Positions 1 through 6,915 of a stretch of 7,454 nt of DNA are shown one piece after another (position 1 is the stretch's first letter; each line of letters begins with the position of its first letter). Under the pieces are notes generated by a model. That model saw only the letters and a list, made by a program, of their open reading frames with translations, searched no databases and had not been told where the DNA came from. The position numbers and the translations under genes were made by a program. Source of the stretch: Actinomycetes bacterium (GTDB lineage: Bacteria; Actinomycetota; Actinomycetes; Actinomycetales; Microbacteriaceae); NCBI GenBank assembly GCA_023421635.1, contig JAEZSU010000024.1, positions 1-7,454 of the forward strand. The letters run 5' to 3'.

Positions 1-865
1 CGCGCACGGCCTTCGTCTTCGCGTCCAACACGAAGCTCGAGGTGACCTTGGCGGGCGAGAGCGCGTTGGCGACGAAGGCGGCGAGCTCGGGGTTGTAGTC
101 GACGATGTCGATCTTCTCCCCGCCGAGCTCTTCGGTGACCGCCCGGACCCGCCGGCCGAGTTCGCCGATGCAGGCGCCCTTCGCGTTGACGGCGGGGTCG
201 TCGGTGCGCACGGCCATCTTCGTGCGGTGACCGGCCTCGCGGGCGAGCGCGACGATCTCGACCACACCGGAAGCGATCTCGGGCACTTCGAGCGCGAAGA
301 GCTTGCGCACGAGGCCCGGGTGGGTGCGGGAGACGGTGATCGACGGGCCCTTGGCGCCCTTGGAGACCGAGGTCACGTAGACACGGATGCGGGAGCCGTG
401 GCGGTACTCCTCGCCGGCGACCTGCTCCTCGGGCGGGAGGATCGCCTCGACGGTGCCGAGGTCGACGTGCACCATGCGCGGGTTCGGGCCCTGCTGGATG
501 ACGCCGGCGACGATGTCACCCTCCTTGCCGCGGAACTCCCCCAGCACGGCGTCGTCGGCGATGTCGCGGAGCCGCTGGCTGATGACCTGCTTCGCGGCGA
601 AGGCGGCGATGCGGCCGAAGTCCTCGGGGGTCGACTCCTCCTCGCCGATCACGACGCCTTCCTCGTCGCGCAGCGGCACGAACACGGCGACGTGCCCGGT
701 CTTGCGGTCGAGGACGGCGCGGGCACCGGCGGGCAGTTCGCCGTCGGCGGAGGTGTGCTTGGCGTACGCGGTGAGGATGGCCTGCTCGATGATGGCGACC
801 AGCTCGTCGAAGGGGATCTCCTTCTCACGCTCGACGGTGCGCAGCAGTCCGAGATCGATGTCCAC
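1..865 (-). CDS. nusA: Transcription termination/antitermination factor NusA (5' part; 3' end outside window)
   Basis: NusA binds RNA polymerase and nascent RNA in the cytoplasm and modulates pausing, termination and antitermination. 288 residues are visible. Residues 1 to about 105 are the polymerase-binding N-terminal domain (begins VDIDLGLLRTVEREKEIPFD). About 113-182 is the S1 RNA-binding domain (GDIVAGVI, then DLGTVEAILPPEEQ). About 202-275 is KH1, with the family hallmark KGACIGELGRRVRAV followed by ELGGEKIDIVDYN. KH2 and the stop codon lie beyond base 1. The GTG at 865-863 is chosen as start because GGGAGG lies 6 nt upstream and the protein then begins where NusA homologues begin. No rimP precedes it; the gene upstream is a DUF308-lipase, 90 bp away. 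Actinobacterial NusA is usually about 330-350 residues, so some 45-60 are missing here. Identification is firm. Confidence 0.97.
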   Translation of the reverse strand, partial: MDIDLGLLRTVEREKEIPFDELVAIIEQAILTAYAKHTSADGELPAGARAVLDRKTGHVAVFVPLRDEEGVVIGEEESTPEDFGRIAAFAAKQVISQRLRDIADDAVLGEFRGKEGDIVAGVIQQGPNPRMVHVDLGTVEAILPPEEQVAGEEYRHGSRIRVYVTSVSKGAKGPSITVSRTHPGLVRKLFALEVPEIASGVVEIVALAREAGHRTKMAVRTDDPAVNAKGACIGELGRRVRAVTEELGGEKIDIVDYNPELAAFVANALSPAKVTSSFVLDAKTKAVR

Positions 866-955
866 AGTGGGCCTCCCTTTTCAGTTCTCGTCGGCGCCCC
901 GCGCCGGCATCCCCCTTACGTTACCCGATGCCCGCAGCGCAAGAGGGTGTCGCGC
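866..955 (-). promoter_or_regulatory. nusA upstream region: candidate -10 box, leader and Shine-Dalgarno
   Basis: On the minus strand a TAACGT box (923-918) fits the actinobacterial TANNNT -10 pattern and would start transcription near 911, giving a leader of roughly 46 nt. No convincing -35 is present; TTGCGC at 942-937 is only 13 bp away. The leader can form a small hairpin, a 6-bp stem with a 3-nt loop (892-897 with 901-906). A strong Shine-Dalgarno GGGAGG (877-872) follows, 6 nt before the GTG. The Shine-Dalgarno is clear; the promoter is an inference. nusA might also be read through from the lipase gene upstream, since no strong terminator separates them. Confidence 0.45.
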
Positions 956-2812
956 TCACCGCCCGCAGTCGTCGAGGGGGTAGGCCAGCTGCAGCGGCGT
1001 CGGATCGTCGGCCATGATCACCCGCGTCCACCGCATGAGGAACGGGATGAGCTGCGACGGCGGCTGCAGGATGTCCTGGTGGTGGTTGTCGGCGAACACC
1101 TCCCAGCGCACCCGCTCCCCCGCCTCGCACAGCCGTTCGACCAGCTGGACCTGCGTGTCGGGCGGCAGCACCTCGTCCTTCGCGCCCCACGCGACCAGGA
1201 TCGGGGTGTTCCAGGGGCCGGTCGGGGTGTTCTCCTGCAGGCGCCGGGCCATGGCGCCGCTGGTGAGGTCGCCGGTGTCGATCGGGGTGTCCTCGCTGAG
1301 GCCGAGCGCGGCGAGCGCGGAGACGACCACGCCGGGCTCGGTGAGGCAGCGCTGCGTCATCTCGCGGATGATCGGCTCCGCCGCGACCGTGACGTACCGT
1401 GCAAGGTCGATGTCGGCGTACGTCTCCGAGTACGGCACCAGCACCCACGACATCATGATCGTCAGCAGTGCGTTCTCGTTGCCGGGGGCGGTGAGCACCT
1501 CGGCGAGCGCCATCGGATCGCCGGCGGGGGCGATCGCCGCGGTGCCGCGCACATCGAGCCCAGGGGCGTACTCCGGGGCGACCTGGGCCGTCCACAGGGC
1601 CGCGTGCCCGCCCTGCGAAAGCCCCCATACGGCGGTCGTCGGCGAGAGCACCAGGTCGGTGTCGATCTCGGCGGCGGCGAGGACGGCGTCCAGCGAGGAC
1701 CGGGCCTCGCCCAGGCCGATGAGGTACGGGAACTTCCCTTCGGCGCCCTGACCGCTGTAGTCGGTCGCCACCACGACCCAGCCCTCCGCCAGCGCCTGCT
1801 CGAGCCCCGGGATCGCCCATTTGGTCGCGGTGCCGTCGGCGAGACTCGGCGCGCAGCCGCGCGCGACGCCGGTGGTGCCGTGCTCCCAGAGGACGACCGG
1901 GCGCGGGCCCGGTTCCGCATCCGTCGGGGTGATGACCATGGCGCTCGCGACCGCCGGGTCTCCGTTCGCGTCCTGCGTCGTATAGAGGATGCGGGTGACC
2001 TCGCCGTTGGCGGGCGCGCGGCCGACGTAGTCGTCGGCGCGGATCAGCCGTCCGTGCCCGTCCGGCACCCGATCGGGGGTCGCGTAGAACCCGTCGATGA
2101 CCGGCGCGCCGCCCGAGAGCCACTGGCTGAGGCCCCAGCTGCCGGCGACGAGCCCGATGAGCACCACGGAGACCGCGTACCTCCCCGCCGCCGCCCAGGC
2201 TCGGGCAGCACGGGAGGGCTCCCGGGCCGCCGCGGCCGCCGCACCGCGGCGGGCTGCCCTCGCCGCCCGGGCGCCGCGCAGCAGCAGGGTCACGCCGAAG
2301 ACGACCGTCCGCACCCCGAAGACGAGTGCGACCAGCAACAGGGTCACGTCGGGCCAGGTGCGCGAGAGCACGCCGAAGGCGATCTGCGCACCGCCCCAGA
2401 CCGCGGTGAGCACACGCACGCTGACCCGTCCCCGCGCGACCGCGTCGCCGAGGGATGCCAGGCCGCCGATCACGAGCAGCACCGAGAGCGCCACCGGCAG
2501 CAGCTCGATGTTGCGGCCGAACCACACGATGACGACGACGCCGCCGACGATCCAGGCGACGCCGAACAGGCGCGTCCACCAGCCCGGGGTGCCGCGCCTG
2601 CTGATGAGTTCGATCACACCTGCCGCGATCGCGCTGAGCCCGACGTAGACGCCGAGCAGCGCGAGCGACGCGAGCGGACGCACCACGATGAGCGCACCGA
2701 GCGCGGCGATGACGATGCCGACGAGCACGAGGATGCGGGGCGGCGCCTTCTCCAGGAGCCCGGGCAGCGCGCGCCAGCGCAGGCGTCGGGTCGGCGCGTC
2801 CTCGGAACTCAC
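956..2812 (-). CDS. Membrane-tethered secretory lipase: DUF308 (HdeD-like) domain fused to LIP-family alpha/beta hydrolase
   Basis: 618 residues. The N-terminal part (about 24-178) is a run of six hydrophobic helices (roughly 26-45, 48-70, 83-97, 103-122, 133-150, 155-178) resembling DUF308/HdeD proteins. An Arg/Ala-rich cytosol-like linker (180-208) follows, then a seventh helix (211-229). Residues 235-618 are an alpha/beta hydrolase resembling secretory lipases (PF03583): HGTTGVARGCAPS at 311-323, nucleophile elbow GLSQGG with Ser399, probable acid Asp546 in WGAKDEVLP, and probable His577 or His578 in DNHHQDIL. Seven helices with a cytosolic N-terminus would put the hydrolase outside the cell. 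Its cysteines (320, 489, 562, 616) could form disulfides there. The likely role is hydrolysis of lipid or other esters at the cell surface; the substrate is unknown. The elbow has Leu where many relatives have His. The GTG start has no Shine-Dalgarno, but TAGTCT lies 6 nt upstream. The domain calls are from motif recognition. Confidence 0.85.
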   Translation of the reverse strand: MSSEDAPTRRLRWRALPGLLEKAPPRILVLVGIVIAALGALIVVRPLASLALLGVYVGLSAIAAGVIELISRRGTPGWWTRLFGVAWIVGGVVVIVWFGRNIELLPVALSVLLVIGGLASLGDAVARGRVSVRVLTAVWGGAQIAFGVLSRTWPDVTLLLVALVFGVRTVVFGVTLLLRGARAARAARRGAAAAAAREPSRAARAWAAAGRYAVSVVLIGLVAGSWGLSQWLSGGAPVIDGFYATPDRVPDGHGRLIRADDYVGRAPANGEVTRILYTTQDANGDPAVASAMVITPTDAEPGPRPVVLWEHGTTGVARGCAPSLADGTATKWAIPGLEQALAEGWVVVATDYSGQGAEGKFPYLIGLGEARSSLDAVLAAAEIDTDLVLSPTTAVWGLSQGGHAALWTAQVAPEYAPGLDVRGTAAIAPAGDPMALAEVLTAPGNENALLTIMMSWVLVPYSETYADIDLARYVTVAAEPIIREMTQRCLTEPGVVVSALAALGLSEDTPIDTGDLTSGAMARRLQENTPTGPWNTPILVAWGAKDEVLPPDTQVQLVERLCEAGERVRWEVFADNHHQDILQPPSQLIPFLMRWTRVIMADDPTPLQLAYPLDDCGR

Positions 2813-2818
2813 CGAGTC

Positions 2819-2824
2819 AGACTA
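2819..2824 (-). promoter_or_regulatory. Candidate leaderless -10 box for the DUF308-lipase gene
   Basis: TAGTCT on the minus strand ends 6 nt before the GTG at 2812, so transcription would begin at or next to the start codon. There is no Shine-Dalgarno and no recognisable -35 at the right distance. The overlapping hexamer CATAGT is an alternative reading. This is inference from motif and spacing. Confidence 0.35.
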
Positions 2825-2915
2825 TGGTCCGGGCGGTGCGGATCGCGATTCCACGGCGCCCACCCGCCGACGAGCGGGACTGTCAAGGGCCGCGGGGCGG
2901 CGCCGCGCCGCCCGA

Positions 2916-2921
2916 TACCGT
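2916..2921 (+). promoter_or_regulatory. Candidate leaderless -10 box for the DUF1206 gene
   Basis: TACCGT ends 6 nt before the ATG at 2928, so the transcript would start at the A of the ATG. A GGAGG at 2923-2927 touches the ATG with no spacer, too close to act as a normal Shine-Dalgarno. No clear plus-strand -35 is seen. A perfect TTGACA occurs on the minus strand (2886-2881), but it has no -10 partner at the right distance. Confidence 0.35.
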
Positions 2922-2927
2922 CGGAGG

Positions 2928-3761
2928 ATGGTCGCCACCACCGACGCCCTGCGTGAGGCGAGGGAGCAGCCGGCCGCCCGGGGTGTGGCGCGCGCCGGCT
3001 ACGCCGCGAACGGCGTCGTCCACGCGCTCATGGGCGCCATCGTGCTCGCGGTCGCAGCCGGCGACGACGCGGAGTCCGACCACTCCGGCGCCTTCCGCGC
3101 GATCGCCGAGGCGCCGCTCGGGTTCGTGCTGCTGTGGGTGCTCGCGGCGTCCCTCGCGACCCTCGGCCTCTGGCACGGCTCGACCGCGGTCCTCGTCCTC
3201 GGGAAGGACCGCGCAGCCACGTGGGGGATGCGGTTGTCGGAGGCGGGGCAGGCCGTGGCCTTCCTCGTCCTCGGGGTGCTCTCCGCATCCGTCGCGCTCG
3301 GCGCCCGCCCGCGCGGCGAGCAGACCGCGCGGGAGGCCAGCCGCGGCGTGCTCGCCCTCCCGGCCGGACCGTGGCTGCTGGGAGCTGTGGGCCTTGCCGT
3401 CGGGATCGCCGGTGTGTCCTTCATCGCGATCGGCGTGCGCCGCGGGTTCCGCAAGGTCATGACGATCCCGGACGGCGCGCTCGGCCGCGCCGTCACCGTG
3501 CTCGGCGTCGTCGGGTACACCGCGAAGGGGCTCGCGCTCGTCGTGACCGGGGTGCTGCTCGTCGTCGCCGCGGTCGCGGTGGACCCGGATGCGGCGGGCG
3601 GCCTCGACGGCGGCGTCCGGGCCCTTCGGGCGATGCCGTTCGGGCCGGTGCTGGTCGGGCTCGTCGGAGCGGGCCTGGTCGCGTACGGGATCTTCTGCGG
3701 CGCCCGCACCCGCTACGCGCGGCTGGACCGGCCGATGCGCCGGTCCTCGCGCGTCGCGTGA
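2928..3761 (+). CDS. DUF1206 integral membrane protein (three two-helix repeats)
   Basis: 277 residues with six predicted membrane helices (about 24-46, 64-84, 105-125, 146-168, 190-217, 238-258). They form three internal repeats of about 70 residues, each opening with a similar small-residue-rich helix: ARAGYAANGVVHALMG (21-36), LSEAGQAVAFLVLG (103-116) and GVVGYTAKGLALVVTG (193-208). This triplicated layout is typical of DUF1206, a mostly actinobacterial family of unknown function; no enzymatic motif is visible. The short basic tail (RRSSRVA) fits a cytoplasmic C-terminus. The ATG at 2928 is chosen because the first repeat starts soon after and a TANNNT box lies 6 nt upstream; in-frame sequence further upstream would run into the divergent lipase gene. 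It is transcribed away from the lipase gene and toward proS, ending 7 bp from the proS stop. I cannot assign a role beyond membrane protein. Confidence 0.88.
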   Translation: MVATTDALREAREQPAARGVARAGYAANGVVHALMGAIVLAVAAGDDAESDHSGAFRAIAEAPLGFVLLWVLAASLATLGLWHGSTAVLVLGKDRAATWGMRLSEAGQAVAFLVLGVLSASVALGARPRGEQTAREASRGVLALPAGPWLLGAVGLAVGIAGVSFIAIGVRRGFRKVMTIPDGALGRAVTVLGVVGYTAKGLALVVTGVLLVVAAVAVDPDAAGGLDGGVRALRAMPFGPVLVGLVGAGLVAYGIFCGARTRYARLDRPMRRSSRVA

Positions 3762-3768
3762 GGCGGAC

Positions 3769-5523
3769 TCAGCCGCGCAGGCGTGCCACCGCCTCGGCGG
3801 CGGAGACCACGTCGCGGTCACCGGTCCGGCGGTCCCACAGCTCGACCTGGCCGTCGGCGGCGCCGCGGCCAACGATGACGATCTTCGGCACGCCGACGAG
3901 TTCGGCGTCGCCGAACTTCACGCCGGGCGAGACCTTCGGACGGTCGTCGTAGAGCACGTCGAAGCCGGCCGACTCGAGGTCGGCGGAGAGCGACTCGGCG
4001 AGCTCGAAGGCCGCCGCGTCGCGGCCGGTGGCCACCACGTGCACGTCGAACGGGGCGACGGACTCGGGCCAGACGAGCCCCTTCTCGTCGTTGTTGAGTT
4101 CGGCGATGATCGCGAGGATGCGGGTGACGCCGATGCCGTAGGAGCCCATGGTGACGGTCACGAGCTTGCCGTTCTCGTCGAGCACCTTCAGCCCCAGCGC
4201 GTCGGCGTACTTGCGGCCGAGCTGGAACACGTGGCCGATCTCCATGCCGCGGGCCAGGGTCACCGGGCCGGAACCGTCGGGCGCGGGGTCGCCCTCGCGG
4301 ACGGTCGCGACCTCGACGAAGCCGTCGCCCGCGAAGTCGCGGCCGGCGACGAGCGAGTGGACGTGCTTCTGGTCGATGTTGGCACCGGTGATCCAGCTCG
4401 TGCCGTCGACGACGCGCGGGTCGAGAAGGTACCGGATGCCGGTGGCGGACTCCTCGCCGAGCACGGCGCCCTGCGCCGACCAGGGGCCGATGTAGCCCTT
4501 GACCAGCAGCGGGTTCGCGGCGAAGTCGGCCTCGGTGGCGGGCTCGACCACGGCGGGCGCGAACACCACCTCGACGCGCTTGTCGTCGACGTCGCGGTCG
4601 CCCGGCAGGCCGACGACGACGAGCTCACGCGTGCCGTCGAGGTGGGTGAGGGCGAGGACGACGTTCTTCAGCGTGTCCGCGGCCGTGTACTCCCCGTCGA
4701 GCACCGCGTTGCTGTGCGCGACAAGGGTGTCGATCGTGGGGGTGTCGGGCGAGTCGAAGATCACCGGCGCCGGGAGCCCCTCGAACGGGATGGGCTCGGG
4801 GGCGAGCGTCGTGAACGCCTCGACGTTGGCGGCGTAGCCGCCGTCGGAGCGGACGAAGGTGTCCTCGCCCACGGGCGTCGGGTGCAGGAACTCCTCGCTG
4901 CGCGATCCGCCCATGGCGCCGGCATCCGCCTGCACGATGGCGTACTCGAGGCCGAGCCGCTGGAAGATGCGCTCGTAGGCGTCGCGCTGGGCCATGTACG
5001 AGACGTCGAGGCCCTCGTCGGTGTAATCGAAGGAGTACGCGTCCTTCATCGTGAACTCGCGGCCGCGGAGGAGCCCGGCGCGGGGGCGCGCCTCGTCGCG
5101 GTACTTGTCCTGGATCTGGTAGATCGTCAGCGGCAGGTCCTTGTACGACGAGTACAGGTCCTTCACGAGCAGCGTGAACGCCTCCTCGTGCGTGGGCGCG
5201 AGCAGGTAGTCGGCGTCCTTGCGGTCCTTCAACCGGAAGATGCCGTCGCCGTACTCCTCCCAGCGGCCGGTCGCCTCGTAGGGCTCGCGCGGCATGAGCG
5301 CCGGGAAGTGCACCTCCTGGGCGCCGGCGGCGGTCATCTCCTCGCGGATGATGTCCTCGATCCGGCGCTTGACCCGCAGCCCCAGCGGGAGCCAGGCGAA
5401 GATGCCGGGCGCCTGACGCCGGATGTAGCCGGCGCGCACCAGCAGCCGATGGCTGGTGACCTCGGCATCCGAGGGGTCTTCGCGGAGCGTGCGGAGGAAG
5501 AAGTGCGAGAGACGGGTGACCAC
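3769..5523 (-). CDS. proS: Prolyl-tRNA synthetase, bacterial type with editing domain
   Basis: 584 residues, full length for a bacterial class II ProRS. It charges tRNA(Pro) with proline in the cytoplasm. Motif 1 lies around 25-60 ([16 protein letters not shown]). THEE (111-114) is the ATP/amino-acid loop. Motif 2 lies at 141-165 ([16 protein letters not shown], then MKDAYSF), and motif 3 is [12 protein letters not shown] (459-470). Between motifs 2 and 3, about 225-400, is the INS domain that clears mis-charged Ala-tRNA(Pro); Lys286 in TLKNVVLAL is probably the conserved editing lysine, and KGYIGP (342-347) matches its Gly-rich loop. The anticodon-binding domain covers about 490-584. The GTG at 5523 gives the expected [17 protein letters not shown] start; upstream in-frame sequence has no family similarity. 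There is no Shine-Dalgarno, but TAGACT lies 8 nt upstream. The stop is 7 bp from the convergent DUF1206 stop. Confidence 0.97.
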   Translation of the reverse strand: MVTRLSHFFLRTLREDPSDAEVTSHRLLVRAGYIRRQAPGIFAWLPLGLRVKRRIEDIIREEMTAAGAQEVHFPALMPREPYEATGRWEEYGDGIFRLKDRKDADYLLAPTHEEAFTLLVKDLYSSYKDLPLTIYQIQDKYRDEARPRAGLLRGREFTMKDAYSFDYTDEGLDVSYMAQRDAYERIFQRLGLEYAIVQADAGAMGGSRSEEFLHPTPVGEDTFVRSDGGYAANVEAFTTLAPEPIPFEGLPAPVIFDSPDTPTIDTLVAHSNAVLDGEYTAADTLKNVVLALTHLDGTRELVVVGLPGDRDVDDKRVEVVFAPAVVEPATEADFAANPLLVKGYIGPWSAQGAVLGEESATGIRYLLDPRVVDGTSWITGANIDQKHVHSLVAGRDFAGDGFVEVATVREGDPAPDGSGPVTLARGMEIGHVFQLGRKYADALGLKVLDENGKLVTVTMGSYGIGVTRILAIIAELNNDEKGLVWPESVAPFDVHVVATGRDAAAFELAESLSADLESAGFDVLYDDRPKVSPGVKFGDAELVGVPKIVIVGRGAADGQVELWDRRTGDRDVVSAAEAVARLRG

Positions 5524-5531
5524 GAGCGTCA

Positions 5532-5537
5532 AGTCTA
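5532..5537 (-). promoter_or_regulatory. Candidate leaderless -10 box for proS
   Basis: TAGACT on the minus strand is a good TANNNT -10 box, 8 nt before the GTG of proS. This suggests a leaderless or nearly leaderless transcript. The hexamer 17 bp upstream (AGATCC) is a poor -35. It implies that the palindromic element at 5587-5660 lies upstream of proS transcription rather than in its leader. Confidence 0.4.
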
Positions 5538-5586
5538 GGCGCTGGCCGCCGCGCGGATCTGCGGCTCCTCCCCGCATCCGTATCGA

Positions 5587-5660
5587 CGCCGAACCGTCAG
5601 TGTTCGCGCGAACCGGCAGCTCAGGGACTGCCGGTTCGCGCAAGGTGTGCCGGTTCGGCG
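5587..5660. repeat. Nested palindromic intergenic element: four 10-bp units at about 19-bp spacing
   Basis: Four related 10-bp units lie in the benE-proS gap: CGAACCGTCA (5590-5599), CGAACCGGCA (5609-5618), then their inverse TGCCGGTTCG twice (5629-5638, 5648-5657). Unit starts are 19, 20 and 19 bp apart. They build an inner perfect 14-bp inverted repeat (5606-5619 with 5628-5641) and an outer perfect 10-bp inverted repeat (5587-5596 with 5651-5660), separated by 9 nt on each side. A separate 12-bp palindrome, GTTCGCGCGAAC (5602-5613), overlaps the left arm. It could be a dispersed REP/BIME-like repeat, a terminator, or a multi-site operator; one window cannot decide. Confidence 0.75.
5606..5641 (-). 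terminator. Possible benE terminator hairpin (14-bp stem, 8-nt loop)
   Basis: A perfect 14-bp GC-rich stem with loop 5620-5627 lies 57 nt after the benE stop on the minus strand, before proS. The position and strength suit a transcription terminator. No U-tract follows, which is common in high-GC actinobacteria but weakens the call. It is the core of the larger palindromic element, so its primary role may be something else. Confidence 0.4.
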
Positions 5661-5697
5661 GGCGAAGCGCGGGCACGAGGCTCGGGCGGATGCGCGC

Positions 5698-6876
5698 TCA
5701 GCGCCGCCCCGCGTGCAGCAGGAGCCGCACCACGAGGCCCGCGATCAGCGCCCAGAACGCGGCGCTCACCCCGAACGCCGCGATCCCGGATGCGGCGACG
5801 AGGAACGTGACGACCGCGGGGATCCGCTCCCCCGGGTCGTCGATCGCCTGCTGCACCGCCGAACCGAGCGCGCCCAGGAGCGCGAGTCCAGCGACGGCGG
5901 GGATGACGGCGGCGGGTGCCAGCACGACGAGCGCCGCGAACACGGATGCCGCGGCGCCGAGCACGAGATAGCCCACCCCGGTGGTCACGCCCGCCCGCCA
6001 CCTGCCTGCGGTGCCCTCCCCCGCATCCGGTCCGGCTGCGAGCGCCGCGCTGATCGCGGCGAGGTTGATCGCGTGCCCGCCGAGCGGTGCGCCGAGCGCC
6101 GAGCCGACACCCGTCACGAGCATTGCGGGCCGCCACGGCACCCGGTACCCGAAGCTCTGCATCACGGCGACCCCCGGCACGTTCTGCGATGCCATCGTCA
6201 CGAGGAACAGCGGCAGCGCGAGCCCGATCACGGCGCCCGGGGTGAGCACCGGGGCGGTGAGCTCGATCCGCGGCAGCAGCACCGCCGGATCGACCGTCGC
6301 CCCCTCCGCGACGAGACCGACGACCACGACGACCGTGGCCGTGAGGAAGGCCGCGGGCACCGCCCACCGGGGCGCGAACCGGATCGCCACGAGCCAGGTG
6401 AGCACGACCGGCGCGACGCCCCACGGGTTCACCGCGAGCCCGGCGACCGGCGCGATGCACAGCGGCAGCAGCACCCCGGCGAGCATCGCCTGGGCGATCG
6501 AGGGCGGGATGCGGGCGATCAGTGTCCCCAGCCACGGCCACAGCCCGGTGAGCACGATGAGCGCGGCGACCAGGAGGAACGCGCCCACCGCGGCGGGCCA
6601 CCCGCCCTCGACGGCGCCGGTCGCCGCGAGCAGGGCCGCGCCGGGCGTCGACCACGCGGCGGTGATCGGCATCCGGTACCGCAGCGACAGCACGATGCAG
6701 GCGAGGCCCATGGTGACGCTGAGCGCGAGGAGGCCGCTCGCGGCCTCCGCCGGGCTCGCCCCGACGGCGGGCAGGCCGGTGAGCACCACCGCGAAGGAAC
6801 TCGTGAAGCCGACGAGTGCGGTGACGATCCCCGCGATCACGGGCCGCGCGGCGGCGGAGGCAGGCACGGCGGTCAT
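5698..6876 (-). CDS. benE: BenE-family benzoate/H+ symporter
   Basis: 392 residues, a very hydrophobic multi-pass inner-membrane protein of normal BenE length (about 390-400). Family motifs are clear: AWSTPGAALL (74-83), ASQNVPGVAVM (229-239) followed by FGYRVPWRP, and GGHAINLAAI (266-275). BenE proteins are predicted proton-coupled importers of benzoate or similar aromatic acids; the true substrate here is unknown. No benzoate-degradation genes (benABCD, catA) are in the window, so function cannot be confirmed from context. The ATG at 6876 is preferred over the in-frame GTG at 6885, because that GTG overlaps a TAACGT box that ends 7 nt before the ATG; the choice changes only three residues. 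It follows ispG by 39 bp in the same direction, so cotranscription with ispG is also possible. A strong hairpin lies downstream. Confidence 0.92.
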   Translation of the reverse strand: MTAVPASAAARPVIAGIVTALVGFTSSFAVVLTGLPAVGASPAEAASGLLALSVTMGLACIVLSLRYRMPITAAWSTPGAALLAATGAVEGGWPAAVGAFLLVAALIVLTGLWPWLGTLIARIPPSIAQAMLAGVLLPLCIAPVAGLAVNPWGVAPVVLTWLVAIRFAPRWAVPAAFLTATVVVVVGLVAEGATVDPAVLLPRIELTAPVLTPGAVIGLALPLFLVTMASQNVPGVAVMQSFGYRVPWRPAMLVTGVGSALGAPLGGHAINLAAISAALAAGPDAGEGTAGRWRAGVTTGVGYLVLGAAASVFAALVVLAPAAVIPAVAGLALLGALGSAVQQAIDDPGERIPAVVTFLVAASGIAAFGVSAAFWALIAGLVVRLLLHAGRR

Positions 6877-6883
6877 CGCCGTC

Positions 6884-6889
6884 ACGTTA
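6884..6889 (-). promoter_or_regulatory. Candidate leaderless -10 box for benE
   Basis: TAACGT on the minus strand ends 7 nt before the ATG at 6876, the same hexamer as the candidate nusA box. There is no Shine-Dalgarno before that ATG and no clear -35. If it is real, benE has its own promoter despite the short gap to ispG. Confidence 0.35.
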
Positions 6890-6915
6890 GCGCACGGCGG
6901 TCCGGGCGCCGGGTG

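Noticed and set aside
892..906. Short 6-bp hairpin between the lipase stop and nusA, considered as a terminator or riboswitch
   Set aside because: The stem is short with a 3-nt loop, no U-tract and no wider structure. Such hairpins are expected by chance in GC-rich DNA.
921..2579. Minus-strand open frame of 552 codons overlapping the lipase in another frame
   Set aside because: Its translation is dominated by Arg, Gly and Ala without motifs, whereas the frame 956-2812 carries the helices and catalytic residues.
2881..2886. Perfect TTGACA on the minus strand in the divergent intergenic region
   Set aside because: No -10-like hexamer lies 16-19 bp downstream on that strand, so it is probably a chance match.
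227..2956. Plus-strand open frame of 909 codons overlapping nusA and the lipase gene
   Set aside because: It is antisense to two genes with clear family motifs, and its translation is rich in Arg, Gly, Asp, Glu and His with no domain. It is a shadow frame typical of GC-rich DNA.
4985..5110. ProS motif 2 reads [12 protein letters not shown] rather than the enterobacterial RPRFGLMRGREF type
   Set aside because: As I recall, actinobacterial ProRS commonly carries this variant, so it is not a lesion or novelty.
3589..5538. Plus-strand open frame of 649 codons opposite proS
   Set aside because: It is antisense to a full-length proS with all catalytic motifs; its composition is low-complexity and matches no family.
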